Part shown: one piece after another, positions 43,354 through 52,186 of the stretch | How the letters are laid out: every line of letters starts with the position of its first letter | How positions within the stretch are numbered: the stretch's first letter is position 1 | Source of the DNA: Xenophilus arseniciresistens | Lineage (GTDB): Bacteria > Pseudomonadota > Gammaproteobacteria > Burkholderiales > Burkholderiaceae_C | Length of the DNA: 64,000 nt | Direction: 5' to 3' | Assembly: GCF_028023875.1 (NCBI RefSeq) | Contig: NZ_JAQIPB010000006.1 | Span: 248,001 to 312,000 of the forward strand | Program-made: the position numbers and the translations under genes | Notes under the pieces: generated by a model | Database searches by the model: none | Told to the model about the DNA's origin: nothing | What the model saw: the letters and a program-made list of their open reading frames with translations, nothing else

Positions 43354-44457
43354 ATGAATCGCCTGAGTCTTTATCTGAGTGAACACCTGGGGCTGGAGCT
43401 CTGGGTCGCATCCCTGCTGGTCATCGCGCTGGCCACCTTTCTCGTCAACTTCATCGCACAGGCACTGCTCAGCCGCGTCGAGCGCATTTCGGGCAAGACC
43501 CAGACCGTGTGGGACGACGCCCTGGTGCAGGCCGCGCGCAGCCCGCTGCGCGTGCTGGTCTGGGTGGTGGGGCTGGACTTCATGGCCTCCGTGCTGCAGC
43601 GGCAGGTGGACGCCGATTTCATCCAGGACGTGCGCCGCACGCGCGACGTGCTGGCCGTGATCTGCGTCTCGTGGTTCCTGCTGCGCTTTGCACGCCTGGT
43701 GGGGCACAACGTGGAGGCGCGGCGGCGCGGGCGCGGCGAGGAGGTGGACACCACCACCTTCGACGCGCTGGTCAAGCTGGCCTGCCTGGTCGTGGTGGTG
43801 GTGGCCGTCATCACGGTGGCGCAGACCCTGGGCTTCCAGATCAGCGGCCTGCTGGCGCTGGGCGGCGTGGGTGGCATCGCGGTGGGCTTCGCGGCCAAGG
43901 ACCTGCTGGCCAACTTCTTCGGCGGCCTCACCATCTACCTGGACCGGCCCTTCAGCGTGGGCGACTGGATCCGCAGCCCCGACAAGGCCATCGAAGGCTC
44001 GGTCGAATACATCAGCTGGCGCCACACGCGCATCCGCGGCTTCAACAAGAACCCGATCTACGTGCCCAACTCGGTGTTCACCAACATCGTGGTCGAAAAC
44101 CCCTCGCGCATGACGCACCGGCGCCTGCGCGAGACCATCGGCGTGCGCTTCAAGGATTTCGGCGTGGTCGAAGCCATCGTCCACGACATCCGCGCCATGC
44201 TGGCCGCGCACGAGGCCATCGACAACACCCAGACCACCATCGTCAACCTCAACGCCTTCGGCCCGAGTTCGCTGGAGGTCATGGTCTACGCCTTCACCAC
44301 GACCACGGCCTGGGTGCCGTTCCAGCACATCAAGCAGGATGTGCTGCTGCGCATCGGCCGCATCGTGGCGGCGCATGGGGCCGAGATCGCCTTGCCCACG
44401 CAGACCGTGCGCGTGGATGCGCAGGACGAGACCCCCGCGCTGCTTAATCCGGCCTGA
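43354..44457 (+). CDS. MscS-family mechanosensitive channel
   Basis: Osmotic-release or small-conductance channel of the inner membrane, 367 aa. Four membrane segments precede the conserved pore helix ISGLLALGGVGGIAVGFAAKDLLANFFGGL (about 165-195). The cytoplasmic beta domain follows (RPFSVGDWIR, VEYISWRHTRIRGFNKNPIYVPNS) and then the alpha-beta C-terminal domain. ATG 43354 gives the first hydrophobic helix directly. It converges with the acetolactate synthase gene with a gap of 12 bases. Confidence 0.92.
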   Translation: MNRLSLYLSEHLGLELWVASLLVIALATFLVNFIAQALLSRVERISGKTQTVWDDALVQAARSPLRVLVWVVGLDFMASVLQRQVDADFIQDVRRTRDVLAVICVSWFLLRFARLVGHNVEARRRGRGEEVDTTTFDALVKLACLVVVVVAVITVAQTLGFQISGLLALGGVGGIAVGFAAKDLLANFFGGLTIYLDRPFSVGDWIRSPDKAIEGSVEYISWRHTRIRGFNKNPIYVPNSVFTNIVVENPSRMTHRRLRETIGVRFKDFGVVEAIVHDIRAMLAAHEAIDNTQTTIVNLNAFGPSSLEVMVYAFTTTTAWVPFQHIKQDVLLRIGRIVAAHGAEIALPTQTVRVDAQDETPALLNPA

Positions 44458-44469
44458 GCGGCGTCGCGC

Positions 44470-46260
44470 TCAGTCCTCCACGTACCAGCGGTCCTTGCCC
44501 AGCATGATGCGGTGGTGGCCCACGCCGGCGGGCATCATGGGGAAGCAGTTCTCCTGCGCGGCCACCTGCACGTCGAGGAAGAAGGGGCCGTCCCAGGCCA
44601 GGCATTCGGCCAGCGCGGCTTCCAGCTCGGCCGGCTCGCTCACGCGGCGCGCGCCCCAGCCGAAGGCCCGGGCCAGCGCCACGAAGTTGGGCAGCGCCGC
44701 GTTCCAGCTGTGCGAGAGGCGGTTGCCGTGGTTCAGCTCCTGCCACTGGCGCACCATGCCCATGTAGCCGTTGTTCGACAGGATCAGCTTGACCCTGGCC
44801 TCGTGCTGCACGGCGGTGGAAAGCTCCTGGATGTTCATCAGCACCGAGGCGTCGCCGCTGACGCAGCACACCAGCGCATCGGGGTGCGCCACCTGCGCGC
44901 CGATGGCCGCCGGCAGGCCGTAGCCCATGGTGCCGGCGCCGCCCGAGGTGAGCCAGTGCCGCGGCCGGTCGAAGCGCAGGTACTGGGCGGCCCACATCTG
45001 GTGCTGGCCCACGTCGGTGGACACGATGGCGTCGCGCCCGGCCAGCTGCGCCTGCAGCGCCGCCATCAGCTGCTGCGGCAGGATCTGCTGCGCATCGGGC
45101 GCGAAGTCCAGGCAGCGCGCGGCGCGCCAGCGCTCGATGCGCTGCCACCAGGGCGCCAGCCGTTCGGGCGCCAGCCCCTGCAGCTCGGGCAGGGCCAGCA
45201 GCGCCCGCAGCACGGCGCCGCAGTCGCCGACGATGGGCACGTCCACCTTCACGGTGCGGTGGATGGCGCTGGGGTCGATGTCGATGTGGATCTTGCGCGC
45301 ATGGGGACAGAACTCGTCGAGCTTGCCGGTCACGCGGTCGTCAAAGCGCGCACCCACGTTGATGACCAAGTCGGCCTCGTGCATGGCCAGGTTGGCCTCC
45401 AGGGTGCCGTGCATGCCCAGCATGCCCACGAAGGCCGGGTCTGACGCGGGGAAGGCGCCCAGCCCCATCAGCGTGAGCGTGCAGGGCCCGCCCACCTGGC
45501 GCACCAGCTGCGCAAAAGCCTCGCAGGCGGCAGGGCCCGCGTTGACCAGGCCGCCGCCGCCGTAGAACACGGGGCGGCGCGCGGTCGAGATCAGGTCGGC
45601 CGCACGCTGCAGGCTGCCCGCGCGCGGCTGCGCCACGGCCACGTCCTGCGGCGCACGCTGGGGCCGTGCGGGTTCCGGGCTGTGCACGGGCGCCAGCTGC
45701 ACGTCCTTGGGCACGTCCAGCAGCACCGGGCCGGGCCGCCCGCCGGCGGCGATGGCCAGCGCGCGGCGCGTGGCGTCGGCCACCTGGGCCGCGCTGCGCG
45801 GCTGGAAGTTCCACTTGGTGACGGGGCGCGACATGCCCAGCGCATCGCTTTCCTGGAACGCCTGCGTGCCGATCACGGCCGTGGCCACCTGGCCGCTGAT
45901 GCACAGCACGGGCACCGAATCGCTCATGGCATCGAGCAGGCCGGTGATGGTGTTGCCCACGCCCGGGCCCGAGGTGACCAGCACCACGCCCACCTTGCCG
46001 GTGCTGCGCGCATAGCCCTCGGCCGCATGCACGGCGGCCTGCTCATGGCGCACGAGGATGTGGCGCAGGCGCGGCTCGCCATGCAGCGCGTCATACAGCG
46101 GCAGCGCGGCGCCGCCGGGATAGCCGAAGAGCGTGTCGACCCCGCATTCGACCAGCGTGTCCAGCAGCGCCTGGGCGCCGTTGCGCGGGGCGCTGGGCAA
46201 AGGCTGCGGGGCCAGCGGCTGGGCACTGGCGGGGGAAGAGGGCGCGACAAGGGAGTTCAT
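44470..46260 (-). CDS. acetolactate synthase, large (catalytic) subunit, without adjacent small subunit
   Basis: TPP-dependent enzyme that condenses pyruvate with pyruvate or 2-oxobutyrate, as in branched-chain amino acid synthesis. The 596 aa show the PYR domain with Glu73 in [14 protein letters not shown], the central FAD/DHS-like domain, and the PP domain with [15 protein letters not shown] and [34 protein letters not shown] supports anabolic-type ALS. The first 25 residues are Pro/Ala-rich and not conserved. No ilvN or ilvC lies nearby. It is divergent from an Lrp-type regulator. Confidence 0.9.
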   Translation of the reverse strand: MNSLVAPSSPASAQPLAPQPLPSAPRNGAQALLDTLVECGVDTLFGYPGGAALPLYDALHGEPRLRHILVRHEQAAVHAAEGYARSTGKVGVVLVTSGPGVGNTITGLLDAMSDSVPVLCISGQVATAVIGTQAFQESDALGMSRPVTKWNFQPRSAAQVADATRRALAIAAGGRPGPVLLDVPKDVQLAPVHSPEPARPQRAPQDVAVAQPRAGSLQRAADLISTARRPVFYGGGGLVNAGPAACEAFAQLVRQVGGPCTLTLMGLGAFPASDPAFVGMLGMHGTLEANLAMHEADLVINVGARFDDRVTGKLDEFCPHARKIHIDIDPSAIHRTVKVDVPIVGDCGAVLRALLALPELQGLAPERLAPWWQRIERWRAARCLDFAPDAQQILPQQLMAALQAQLAGRDAIVSTDVGQHQMWAAQYLRFDRPRHWLTSGGAGTMGYGLPAAIGAQVAHPDALVCCVSGDASVLMNIQELSTAVQHEARVKLILSNNGYMGMVRQWQELNHGNRLSHSWNAALPNFVALARAFGWGARRVSEPAELEAALAECLAWDGPFFLDVQVAAQENCFPMMPAGVGHHRIMLGKDRWYVED

Positions 46261-46296
46261 GCCCTCAATTCTTCAGGCAGCGGCGCCGAATAGGCT

Positions 46297-46342
46297 TCCG
46301 AATGTTCGGAGGTGTTGGCCTATGATTCGAAAATCATTCGGA
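46297..46342. promoter_or_regulatory. operator-like inverted repeats between ALS and the Lrp regulator
   Basis: TCCGAA-TG-TTCGGA (46297-46310) is a near palindrome. ATGATT-CGAA-AATCAT (46322-46337) is a 16-base inverted repeat. TCCGAATG (46297-46304) recurs inverted as CATTCGGA (46335-46342). Lrp/AsnC proteins bind such AT-rich repeats, so these are likely sites for the adjacent regulator. Confidence 0.55.
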
Positions 46343-46349
46343 GATATGC

Positions 46350-46817
46350 ATGGCGGGCGAGAAAATTTTCGACAAGACCGATCTGGCCATCCTGCGCATC
46401 CTTTTGCAGGACGCCCGGCGCACGCTGCAGGAGATCGGGGCCGAAGTGGGGCTCTCGCCCACCAGTTGCTGGAGCCGCATCAAGCGGCTGCAGGACGAGG
46501 GCGTGATCGAGCGCTACACCATCCAGGTCAATCCGCGCAGCCTGGGCTACCACGACACCGTGATCGTGCAGCTCACCCTGGAGAGCCACACCGAAGACAC
46601 GCTCTACGCCTTCGGCCAGGTGCTGGCCACCATCCCGGAGATCCTGGAGGCCTACCTCGTCTCGGGCGACTACGACTACTACATCCGCATCGCGGTGCGC
46701 GACACGCGCGACTACGAGCGGCTGCTGCGCGAGAAGCTCTACAAGATCCCCGGCATCCGCCACAGCAAGTCGCACTTCGTGCTGCGCGTGCTCAAGGAGT
46801 CCAAGGTACCGGTGTGA
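46350..46817 (+). CDS. Lrp/AsnC-family transcriptional regulator
   Basis: A 155-aa feast/famine regulator. The N-terminal winged helix-turn-helix (about 8-60: LDKTDLAILRILLQ-like start, TLQEIGAEVGLSPTSCWSRIKRLQDEGVIERY) is followed by the RAM ligand domain (about 65-150, with GDYDYYIRIAVRDTRDYERLL). Its divergent position suggests that it controls the acetolactate synthase gene in response to an amino acid. GGAGAT precedes ATG 46350. Confidence 0.93.
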   Translation: MAGEKIFDKTDLAILRILLQDARRTLQEIGAEVGLSPTSCWSRIKRLQDEGVIERYTIQVNPRSLGYHDTVIVQLTLESHTEDTLYAFGQVLATIPEILEAYLVSGDYDYYIRIAVRDTRDYERLLREKLYKIPGIRHSKSHFVLRVLKESKVPV

Positions 46818-46823
46818 GCGGGC

Positions 46824-47510
46824 TCAGCAGCCATGAAAGCGCGCCCACTCCTGCAGCGGCGCGCGTTCGCTTTGCAGGCCGTTGACGGGGTGCGCCGCAT
46901 CGCGCCGGCCGATGGCCATGCCGCAGAAGATCATGCGGTCCCCGGGCCACTGCAGGAAGCCTGCGACGGTGCGCGGGTACAGCGCCCAGCATTCCTGCGC
47001 GCAGCTGTCCAGGCCGCGCTCGCGCAGCAGCAGCATCAGGGTCTGCAGGAACATGCCCAGGTCCGACCACTGCGGCGGGCCCATGCGCCGGTCCACCGAG
47101 CACATCAGCGCCAGGGGCGCGCCGAAGAAATCGAAGTTGTTGGCAAACCAGCGCAGCCGCGCCGCCTTGTCCTCGCGCGGGATGCGCAGCCGCGCATACA
47201 GCGCCTCGCCGATGCGGAAGCGCCGTGAGCGCCAGGGCTCGGGCAGGGCGGCCGGGTAGATCTCGTAGGCCGGCTCCTCGGGCTCGGCGCCGGGTGCCAG
47301 CCGTTCGCGCATGCGCTGGCGAAAGGCCGCCAGCGCCTCACCGGCCAGCACGTCGATGTGCCAGGGCTGCACATTGCCGCCCGAAGGCGCCCGCGCAGCC
47401 TGCACCAGCAGCTCGCGGATCAGCGAAGGCGGCACCGGCTCAGGAAGGAAGGCGCGCACCGACAGGCGCGAGCGCACGGCATCGAGGACGGAACTGGAAG
47501 GCGCGTTCAT
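46824..47510 (-). CDS. nitroreductase-family flavoprotein
   Basis: A 228-aa FMN enzyme of the nitroreductase fold. SRLSVRAFLPEPVP and AARAPSGGNVQPWHIDVL provide the phosphate- and flavin-binding N-terminus, and DLGMFLQTLMLLLRERGLDSC and MIFCGMAIGRRDAAHPVN the C-terminal flavin contacts. The physiological substrate is unknown. It converges with the Lrp gene, with 6 bases between stops. Confidence 0.9.
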   Translation of the reverse strand: MNAPSSSVLDAVRSRLSVRAFLPEPVPPSLIRELLVQAARAPSGGNVQPWHIDVLAGEALAAFRQRMRERLAPGAEPEEPAYEIYPAALPEPWRSRRFRIGEALYARLRIPREDKAARLRWFANNFDFFGAPLALMCSVDRRMGPPQWSDLGMFLQTLMLLLRERGLDSCAQECWALYPRTVAGFLQWPGDRMIFCGMAIGRRDAAHPVNGLQSERAPLQEWARFHGC

Positions 47511-47560
47511 GGGCCCACTCTAAACCGGCTGCCGCAGCCCGACTGTGGCCTGCGCGACGC

Positions 47561-47593
47561 GCCAAAAAACAAGGCGCGCCCGTGGCGCGCCTT
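47561..47593 (-). terminator. terminator downstream of the DUF2383 gene
   Basis: A perfect 10-bp stem, AAGGCGCGCC (47571-47580) / GGCGCGCCTT (47584-47593), with loop CGT on the plus strand. On the minus strand it is followed by GTTTTTTGG, so it ends transcription from the DUF2383 gene. Confidence 0.88.
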
Positions 47594-47639
47594 GCGGAGC
47601 AGGGCGGGTCGACGCGGTCGGCCCGCCTGCGCAGGGAGA

Positions 47640-48098
47640 TCAGCTGTGGGCGCGGGCCTCGTCGCGCAGCAGCTTGATCTGGTCGTGGTTCTGCTGGGCG
47701 CCCTGGGCCTGGCGTTCCACCAGCGCGCGCACGTCGGCCGGCAGGTCTTCCTTCAGCGCCTTGCGGTAGCGGGCGAGGGCCGCGTCTTCACCACGCTCGG
47801 CCTCTTCCAGCATCGACACTTCGCTGTCGGCGCCCATGGCGCCCTTGACCTTGACCCAGCCGCGGTGCAGAGCGCCGCTGGCGGTGCCGCCGTCGGCCGG
47901 CGTGCCGCCCTGGGCACGCACCCACTGCGACAGTTCCTGGGCTGCCTGGGCACATTGCACCGAGCGGTCGGTGAAGAGCTGCTTCAGGCGCGTGCCTTCC
48001 ACGCGCTCGGCCAGGGTGCGGAAGCCGTACTCGCCGTCGCGCGAGTTTTCGATCAGGTCGTTGAGAACGTCGATGACGTCGGAGCGCAGATCTGCCAT
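47640..48098 (-). CDS. DUF2383 (PA2169-type) four-helix-bundle protein
   Basis: A 152-aa all-helical protein, without signal peptide or membrane segment, of the PA2169/DUF2383 family. The ferritin-like pattern includes VLNDLIENSRDGEYGFRTLAERVEG, CAQAAQELSQWVRAQGG, EEAERGEDAALARYRKAL and QQNHDQIKLLRDEA. Members are usually linked to stress responses and may bind metal; the function is not established. AAGGA precedes the start at 48098. It has its own terminator. Confidence 0.88.
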   Translation of the reverse strand: MADLRSDVIDVLNDLIENSRDGEYGFRTLAERVEGTRLKQLFTDRSVQCAQAAQELSQWVRAQGGTPADGGTASGALHRGWVKVKGAMGADSEVSMLEEAERGEDAALARYRKALKEDLPADVRALVERQAQGAQQNHDQIKLLRDEARAHS

Positions 48099-48294
48099 GG
48101 GTAATCCTTTCGAAGATGGAGGGAACGAATGCAGTCGGCCATCCCGGGGTGCGCATTCGTCGCTGCGCGCCGTTCGAGTGGCTGACTTGCTGAACGCCAT
48201 GCTGCGCAAGTCCCCGTGGCAGTGGCGTCGTCGCGCCGCGCACGGGCCTGTAGGCGCGCCCGCACGGCCGCTGCGGGCGTGCGTCGGGGCGCTG

Positions 48295-48738
48295 TCAGCC
48301 CCGCTCCTCGCCGGAATCGTCGATGCTGGCGCTCCAGCGCTCCCCCCAGCCGGGGGCCCCGCTGCGGCGCGCGGTGTCGAGTTGGCGCCGGTCGCGCTTG
48401 GTGGGGCGGCCCTGCTCGATGCTCAGTGCGGGTTCGCGCGCCAGGCGCCGCTGTTCGCGGGCCTGCACCTGCGCGGCCAGGCTTTCGGCCGTTTCCTCAT
48501 AAAGCTGCTGGGCCACCGGCGCAGGGCCGCGCTGGGCGCTGAGGCCGCGCACATGCACCGTGCGGGTGACGGGGCCCTGGCGCAGGGCCACCGTGTCGCC
48601 CACCTTCACCTCGCGCGCGGGTTTGGCGACGTCGCCATTGACCTGCACGCGGTGCTTGCCGATCTCATCGGCCGCCAGCGAACGGGTCTTGTAGAAGCGG
48701 GCGGCCCACAGCCACTTGTCGATGCGCATTCGCTCCAT
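48295..48738 (-). CDS. hslR: ribosome-associated heat shock protein Hsp15 (S4 domain)
   Basis: Binds free 50S subunits carrying nascent chains and aids recycling. The 147 aa begin MERMRIDKWLWAARFYKTRSLAADEIGKHRVQVNG, the S4 RNA-binding motif, followed by VGDTVALRQGPVTRTVHV and a basic C-terminal tail. The start at 48738 fits homologues better than the internal ATG at 48729. It lies downstream of tctE on the same strand with a gap of about 53 bases. Confidence 0.92.
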   Translation of the reverse strand: MERMRIDKWLWAARFYKTRSLAADEIGKHRVQVNGDVAKPAREVKVGDTVALRQGPVTRTVHVRGLSAQRGPAPVAQQLYEETAESLAAQVQAREQRRLAREPALSIEQGRPTKRDRRQLDTARRSGAPGWGERWSASIDDSGEERG

Positions 48739-48791
48739 GAAGGAAAAGACTTCTCCGATCGGGGTGCAGGGCCTTCCAGCTGGAGGCGCCC

Positions 48792-50192
48792 TCAGGGCTT
48801 TGCAAGGGGCACAAGCACCCGGGCATCCAGCCCCGGCATGGGGCCGGCCCCGGGGCGATTGTCCAACGCGATGCGCCCGCCCAGGGCCTGCACGATCTCG
48901 CGGCAGATCGCCAGCCCCAGGCCCGAGCCGCGCGTGCTGTCGCCCGCCGCGAAGGGCGCGAACAGTCGCTGGCGCAGTTCGGGGCCGATGCCCGGGCCCT
49001 GGTCGGAGATCAGCAGTTCGGCCTGGCCGGCCACCGCGCGCACGCGCACCGTGAGCGCGCCCCCCGCGGGGCTGTGCTTGATGGCGTTGTGCAGCAGGTT
49101 GCGCGTGAGCTCCTGCAGCATCCAGCGGTGAGCCTGCACGAAGGCCGGCTGCACGTCGAGCTCGAAATCCAGCGACTGGCCCGCGATCAGCGGCGAGACG
49201 TCCAGCGCCACCTGGCGCACGGCTTCGGCCAGGTCCAGCCGCTCCGATTCGGGCACCTGGCGCAACTGCTCGATCTTGGCCAGCGACAGCATCTGGTTGG
49301 CCAGCACGGTGGCGCGGTCCACGGTGCCGGCGATCTCGGCCAGGGCCTGCTCGGGCGGCATGTCGCCGCGGCGCGCGGACTGCACCTGCACCTTGAGCAC
49401 GGCCAGCGGCGTGCGCAGCTGGTGCGCCGAATCGCGCACGAAGCGCTTCTGGTTGTCCAGCAGGCTTTGCAGCCGGCGCATCAGCGCCGTGAGCGCCTGC
49501 ACCACGGGCTGCAGCTCGCGCGGCAGGTCTGGCGCGCGCACGGGCGAGAGATCGTCGGCGGCGCGCGACTCCAGCGTGCGGCCCAGCGCGCGCAGCGGCT
49601 GCGTGGCCCACTGCACTACGAAGACCACCGACGCGGCCACCACCGCCAGCAGCAGCAACTGGCGCCACAGCATGTCCAGCAGCAGGCGGCGCGCCAGCGT
49701 CTGGCGCAGCTCCAGGGTTTCGGCCACCTGCACCACGGCCATGCTGCGCCCGCGCTCGCTGGCCACGGGCTGCAGCAGCACGGCCACGCGCACGGGCAGG
49801 CCGCGGAAGACGTCGTCGTAGAAATCCACCAGCGCCGAATACGGTGGCCGGTCCGGGATGCGGCCGCGCCAGAAGGGCAGCTCGGCAAAGCCCGAGACCA
49901 TCTCGCCGGCCTGGGTGGACACGCGGTAGTACATGCGGCTCTGGTTGTCGGCCTCGAAGGCCTCGAGCGCCGAGTAGGGCACCTTGGCCTGCAGCGAGGC
50001 GGTTTCGTCGTAGCCGTCCACGTCCAGCTGTTCGCCGATGGTCTTGGCCGAGGCCAGCAAGGTGCGGTCGTAGGCCGTGGTGGCCGCCTGCAGCGCCTGG
50101 CGGTAGATGCTGATGCTGTTGAGCACGATGAACAGCACCACCGGCACCAGCAGGCCCAGCAGCAGCCGAAAACGCAGGGAGGTGCGGCGCAT
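48792..50192 (-). CDS. tctE: sensor histidine kinase (TctE-type)
   Basis: Inner-membrane sensor of tricarboxylates or related acids. The 466 aa show an N-terminal membrane helix (about 10-30), a periplasmic domain (about 31-170), a second helix (about 178-196), HAMP, and the HisKA box DSAHQLRTPLAVLK with phospho-acceptor His257. The ATPase domain has LLHNAIKHSP, DQGPGIG and GSGLGLAI. It overlaps tctD by one base. Assignment as TctE rests on the pairing with tctCBA across the gap. Confidence 0.88.
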   Translation of the reverse strand: MRRTSLRFRLLLGLLVPVVLFIVLNSISIYRQALQAATTAYDRTLLASAKTIGEQLDVDGYDETASLQAKVPYSALEAFEADNQSRMYYRVSTQAGEMVSGFAELPFWRGRIPDRPPYSALVDFYDDVFRGLPVRVAVLLQPVASERGRSMAVVQVAETLELRQTLARRLLLDMLWRQLLLLAVVAASVVFVVQWATQPLRALGRTLESRAADDLSPVRAPDLPRELQPVVQALTALMRRLQSLLDNQKRFVRDSAHQLRTPLAVLKVQVQSARRGDMPPEQALAEIAGTVDRATVLANQMLSLAKIEQLRQVPESERLDLAEAVRQVALDVSPLIAGQSLDFELDVQPAFVQAHRWMLQELTRNLLHNAIKHSPAGGALTVRVRAVAGQAELLISDQGPGIGPELRQRLFAPFAAGDSTRGSGLGLAICREIVQALGGRIALDNRPGAGPMPGLDARVLVPLAKP

Positions 50193-50872
50193 CAGCCTTC
50201 GCGCAGCAAATAGCCCAGGCCGCGCAGGGTGACCAGCTGCACGCCCGTGTCCTGCAGCTTCTTGCGCAGGCGGTAGACCACCACCTCGATGGCTTCGTAC
50301 TGCACATCGGCCTGGCCCGGGAAGACCAGCTCGAACAGCCTTTCCTTGCTCACCGCGTGGCCGGGCTTGGGCATCAGCGCGCGCAGCAGGGCCAGCTCGC
50401 GCGGCGTCAGCTCCAGCGGCTCGCCGCGCAGGTAGATCGCGCCTTCGGCATCGCCGTGCAGGGCGCCCACCTGCCACTGCATGGACTCGGTGGCGGGCAG
50501 GCCGGCCGCGCTCTGCGCGCGGCGGCGCAGGGCGCGCAGGCGCGCTTCCAGCTCGTCCAGGTCGAAGGGCTTGGGCAGGTAGTCGTCGGCGCCGGCATTC
50601 AGGCCCATGATGCGGTCGCCCACGGTGCCGCGCGCGGTGAGCAGCAGCACGGGCGTGCGCAGGCCCGCGGCGCGCGCCTGGGCCAGCACCTGCAGGCCGT
50701 CCAGGCCCGGCAGGCTCAGGTCCAGCGCCACCACTTCGGGCTCGTGCGCCTGCCACAGCGCCAGCGCGGCAGCGCCGTCACCGCACACGCGCACGTCGAT
50801 CTGCCTGCGCCCCAGGCTGCGCTGCAGGGTCAGTTGCATGCCCGGGTCGTCTTCGATCAGCAGCAGCTTCAT
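50192..50872 (-). CDS. tctD: OmpR-family response regulator (TctD-type)
   Basis: DNA-binding regulator phosphorylated by the overlapping kinase. The receiver domain (1-115) has the acidic pair Asp8/Asp9, phospho-acceptor Asp51 in VVALDLSLPG, TAR and PKPF. The winged-helix effector domain (about 130-222) has TPRELALLRALM and VVVYRLRKKL. It is divergent from tctC with 185 bases between starts, including a 24-bp palindrome that is a candidate binding site. Confidence 0.9.
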   Translation of the reverse strand: MKLLLIEDDPGMQLTLQRSLGRRQIDVRVCGDGAAALALWQAHEPEVVALDLSLPGLDGLQVLAQARAAGLRTPVLLLTARGTVGDRIMGLNAGADDYLPKPFDLDELEARLRALRRRAQSAAGLPATESMQWQVGALHGDAEGAIYLRGEPLELTPRELALLRALMPKPGHAVSKERLFELVFPGQADVQYEAIEVVVYRLRKKLQDTGVQLVTLRGLGYLLREG

Positions 50873-50903
50873 GTCGTTTCTAAGGCGATGGCGCGTGAGG
50901 GTT

Positions 50904-50937
50904 CTAGGGCCTGTTAACAGGCCCTAGTGTTAACCCC
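50904..50937. promoter_or_regulatory. 24-bp palindrome in the tctD/tctC divergent region
   Basis: A perfect 24-bp palindrome (50904-50927) with half-site CTAGGGCCTGTT, centred on GTTAAC. A second GTTAAC follows at 50929-50934. It is a candidate TctD operator because of its position between the divergent promoters. It could alternatively be a dispersed repeat. Confidence 0.55.
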
Positions 50938-51057
50938 AGTCCGCTGGACAGCCAACTGACAGGCGGGGCGCGCATCATAGCCACGCGACAGGCGCCGAGT
51001 CAGGTGCTGGTCAGCCCCGGGCTCCGTGCCTTCACCCGTCCAACAAGGAGAGACATC

Positions 51058-52020
51058 ATGCGTCGTGACACCTTCCTGAAATCGCTGGCCGCGCTGGCCG
51101 CCGCCGGTGCATTGCCCCTTTCGGCGCGCGCCGCAGCCAACGTGAAGATGCTGATCCCGGCCAATCCCGGCGGTGGCTGGGACATCACCGGCCGCGCCCT
51201 GGGCAAGGCGCTCACGGACGCCAAGCTGGCCGATTCGGTGAGCTACGACAACAAGGGCGGCGCCGCGGGCGCGCTGGGCCTGGCGCAGTTCGTCAACGGC
51301 TCCAAGGGCGACCCGAACGCGCTGATGGTGATGGGCGCCGTGATGCTGGGCGGCATCATCACCGGCAAGCCGCCCGTGAACCTCTCGCAGGCCACGCCCA
51401 TCGCGCGCATCACCAGCGAATACAACGTGTTCGTGCTGCCGGCCAATTCGCCCTTCAAGACCATGGCCGACGTGGTCGCCCAGCTCAAGAAGGACCCGGG
51501 CAGCGTCAAGTGGGGCGGCGGCTCGCGCGGATCGACCGAACACATCGCCGCGGCCATGATCGCGCAGAAGGCAGGCGTGGACCCGGCCAAGATCAACTAC
51601 GTCGCCTTCCGCGGGGGCGGTGAGGCCATCGCCGCCATCCTGGGCGGCAACGTCACGGTCGGCGGCAGCGGCATGAGCGAGTTCGCCCCCTACATCGCCG
51701 ACGGCAAGATGAAGCCCATCGCCGTCACCTCGGCCCAGCGCCTGGAAGGCAGCAAGGTGCCCACGCTCAAGGAACAGGGCATCGATGTGGAGATCGGCAA
51801 CTGGCGCGGCGTGTATGGCGCGCCCGGCATCAGCGCCGAGCAGCGCAAGGCCCTGACCGACATGGTGCTGGCCGCCGTCAAGAGCCCGTCGTGGGCCGAG
51901 GCGGTGAAGAAGAACGACTGGACGCCCGCGGTGCTCAGCGGCCCGGACTTCGACAAGTTCGTCGAGGCCGAGTTCGCCAATCTGCGCGATGTGATGACCA
52001 AGGCGGGGATGGTGCAGTAA
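51058..52020 (+). CDS. tctC: tripartite tricarboxylate transporter substrate-binding protein TctC (Bug family)
   Basis: Periplasmic receptor that delivers a carboxylate to TctAB. The 320-aa precursor has a signal sequence (about 1-26, MRRDTFLKSLAALAAAGALPLSARA). The Bug pattern follows: LIPANPGGGWDITGRALGKAL, then GSVKWGGGSRGSTEHIAAAMI, then FRGGGEAIAAILGGNVTVGGSG. ATG 51058 follows AAGGAGAG; the earlier in-frame ATG 51004 would put Arg/Pro-rich residues before the signal. tctBA follow after a structured gap. Confidence 0.93.
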   Translation: MRRDTFLKSLAALAAAGALPLSARAAANVKMLIPANPGGGWDITGRALGKALTDAKLADSVSYDNKGGAAGALGLAQFVNGSKGDPNALMVMGAVMLGGIITGKPPVNLSQATPIARITSEYNVFVLPANSPFKTMADVVAQLKKDPGSVKWGGGSRGSTEHIAAAMIAQKAGVDPAKINYVAFRGGGEAIAAILGGNVTVGGSGMSEFAPYIADGKMKPIAVTSAQRLEGSKVPTLKEQGIDVEIGNWRGVYGAPGISAEQRKALTDMVLAAVKSPSWAEAVKKNDWTPAVLSGPDFDKFVEAEFANLRDVMTKAGMVQ

Positions 52021-52135
52021 GCAACCCCCAGGCCGCTTCGCGGCTCCCCCTTCTGGTTCCCGAAGGGGGCGCACCCAACGGTCCGGCAAAGCCGGTGCCG
52101 TGGGTGCCCTGAGGGCTTCGCTTCGCTTGCCGGCT
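52021..52135. repeat. structured GC-rich intercistronic element between tctC and tctB
   Basis: Two strong hairpins: CCCCCTTC (52046-52053) / GAAGGGGG (52062-52069), and a longer one over 52071-52107 (GCACCCA...TGGGTGC with inner CCGGC-AAA-GCCGG). There is no T-run. The opening GCTTCGCGGCTCCCCC resembles, inverted, the element at 54319-54395. Confidence 0.55.
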
Positions 52136-52186
52136 TGGATGAATACAGGCGCGGCGCGTTCTGGGCCTATCTCCTGAGGAGTTCCA

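Noticed and set aside
44470-46260. GDA instead of GDG in the TPP motif of the acetolactate synthase as a sign of inactivity
   Set aside because: GDAS occurs in other anabolic acetolactate synthases and the paired SNNGYMG and catalytic Glu73 are present.
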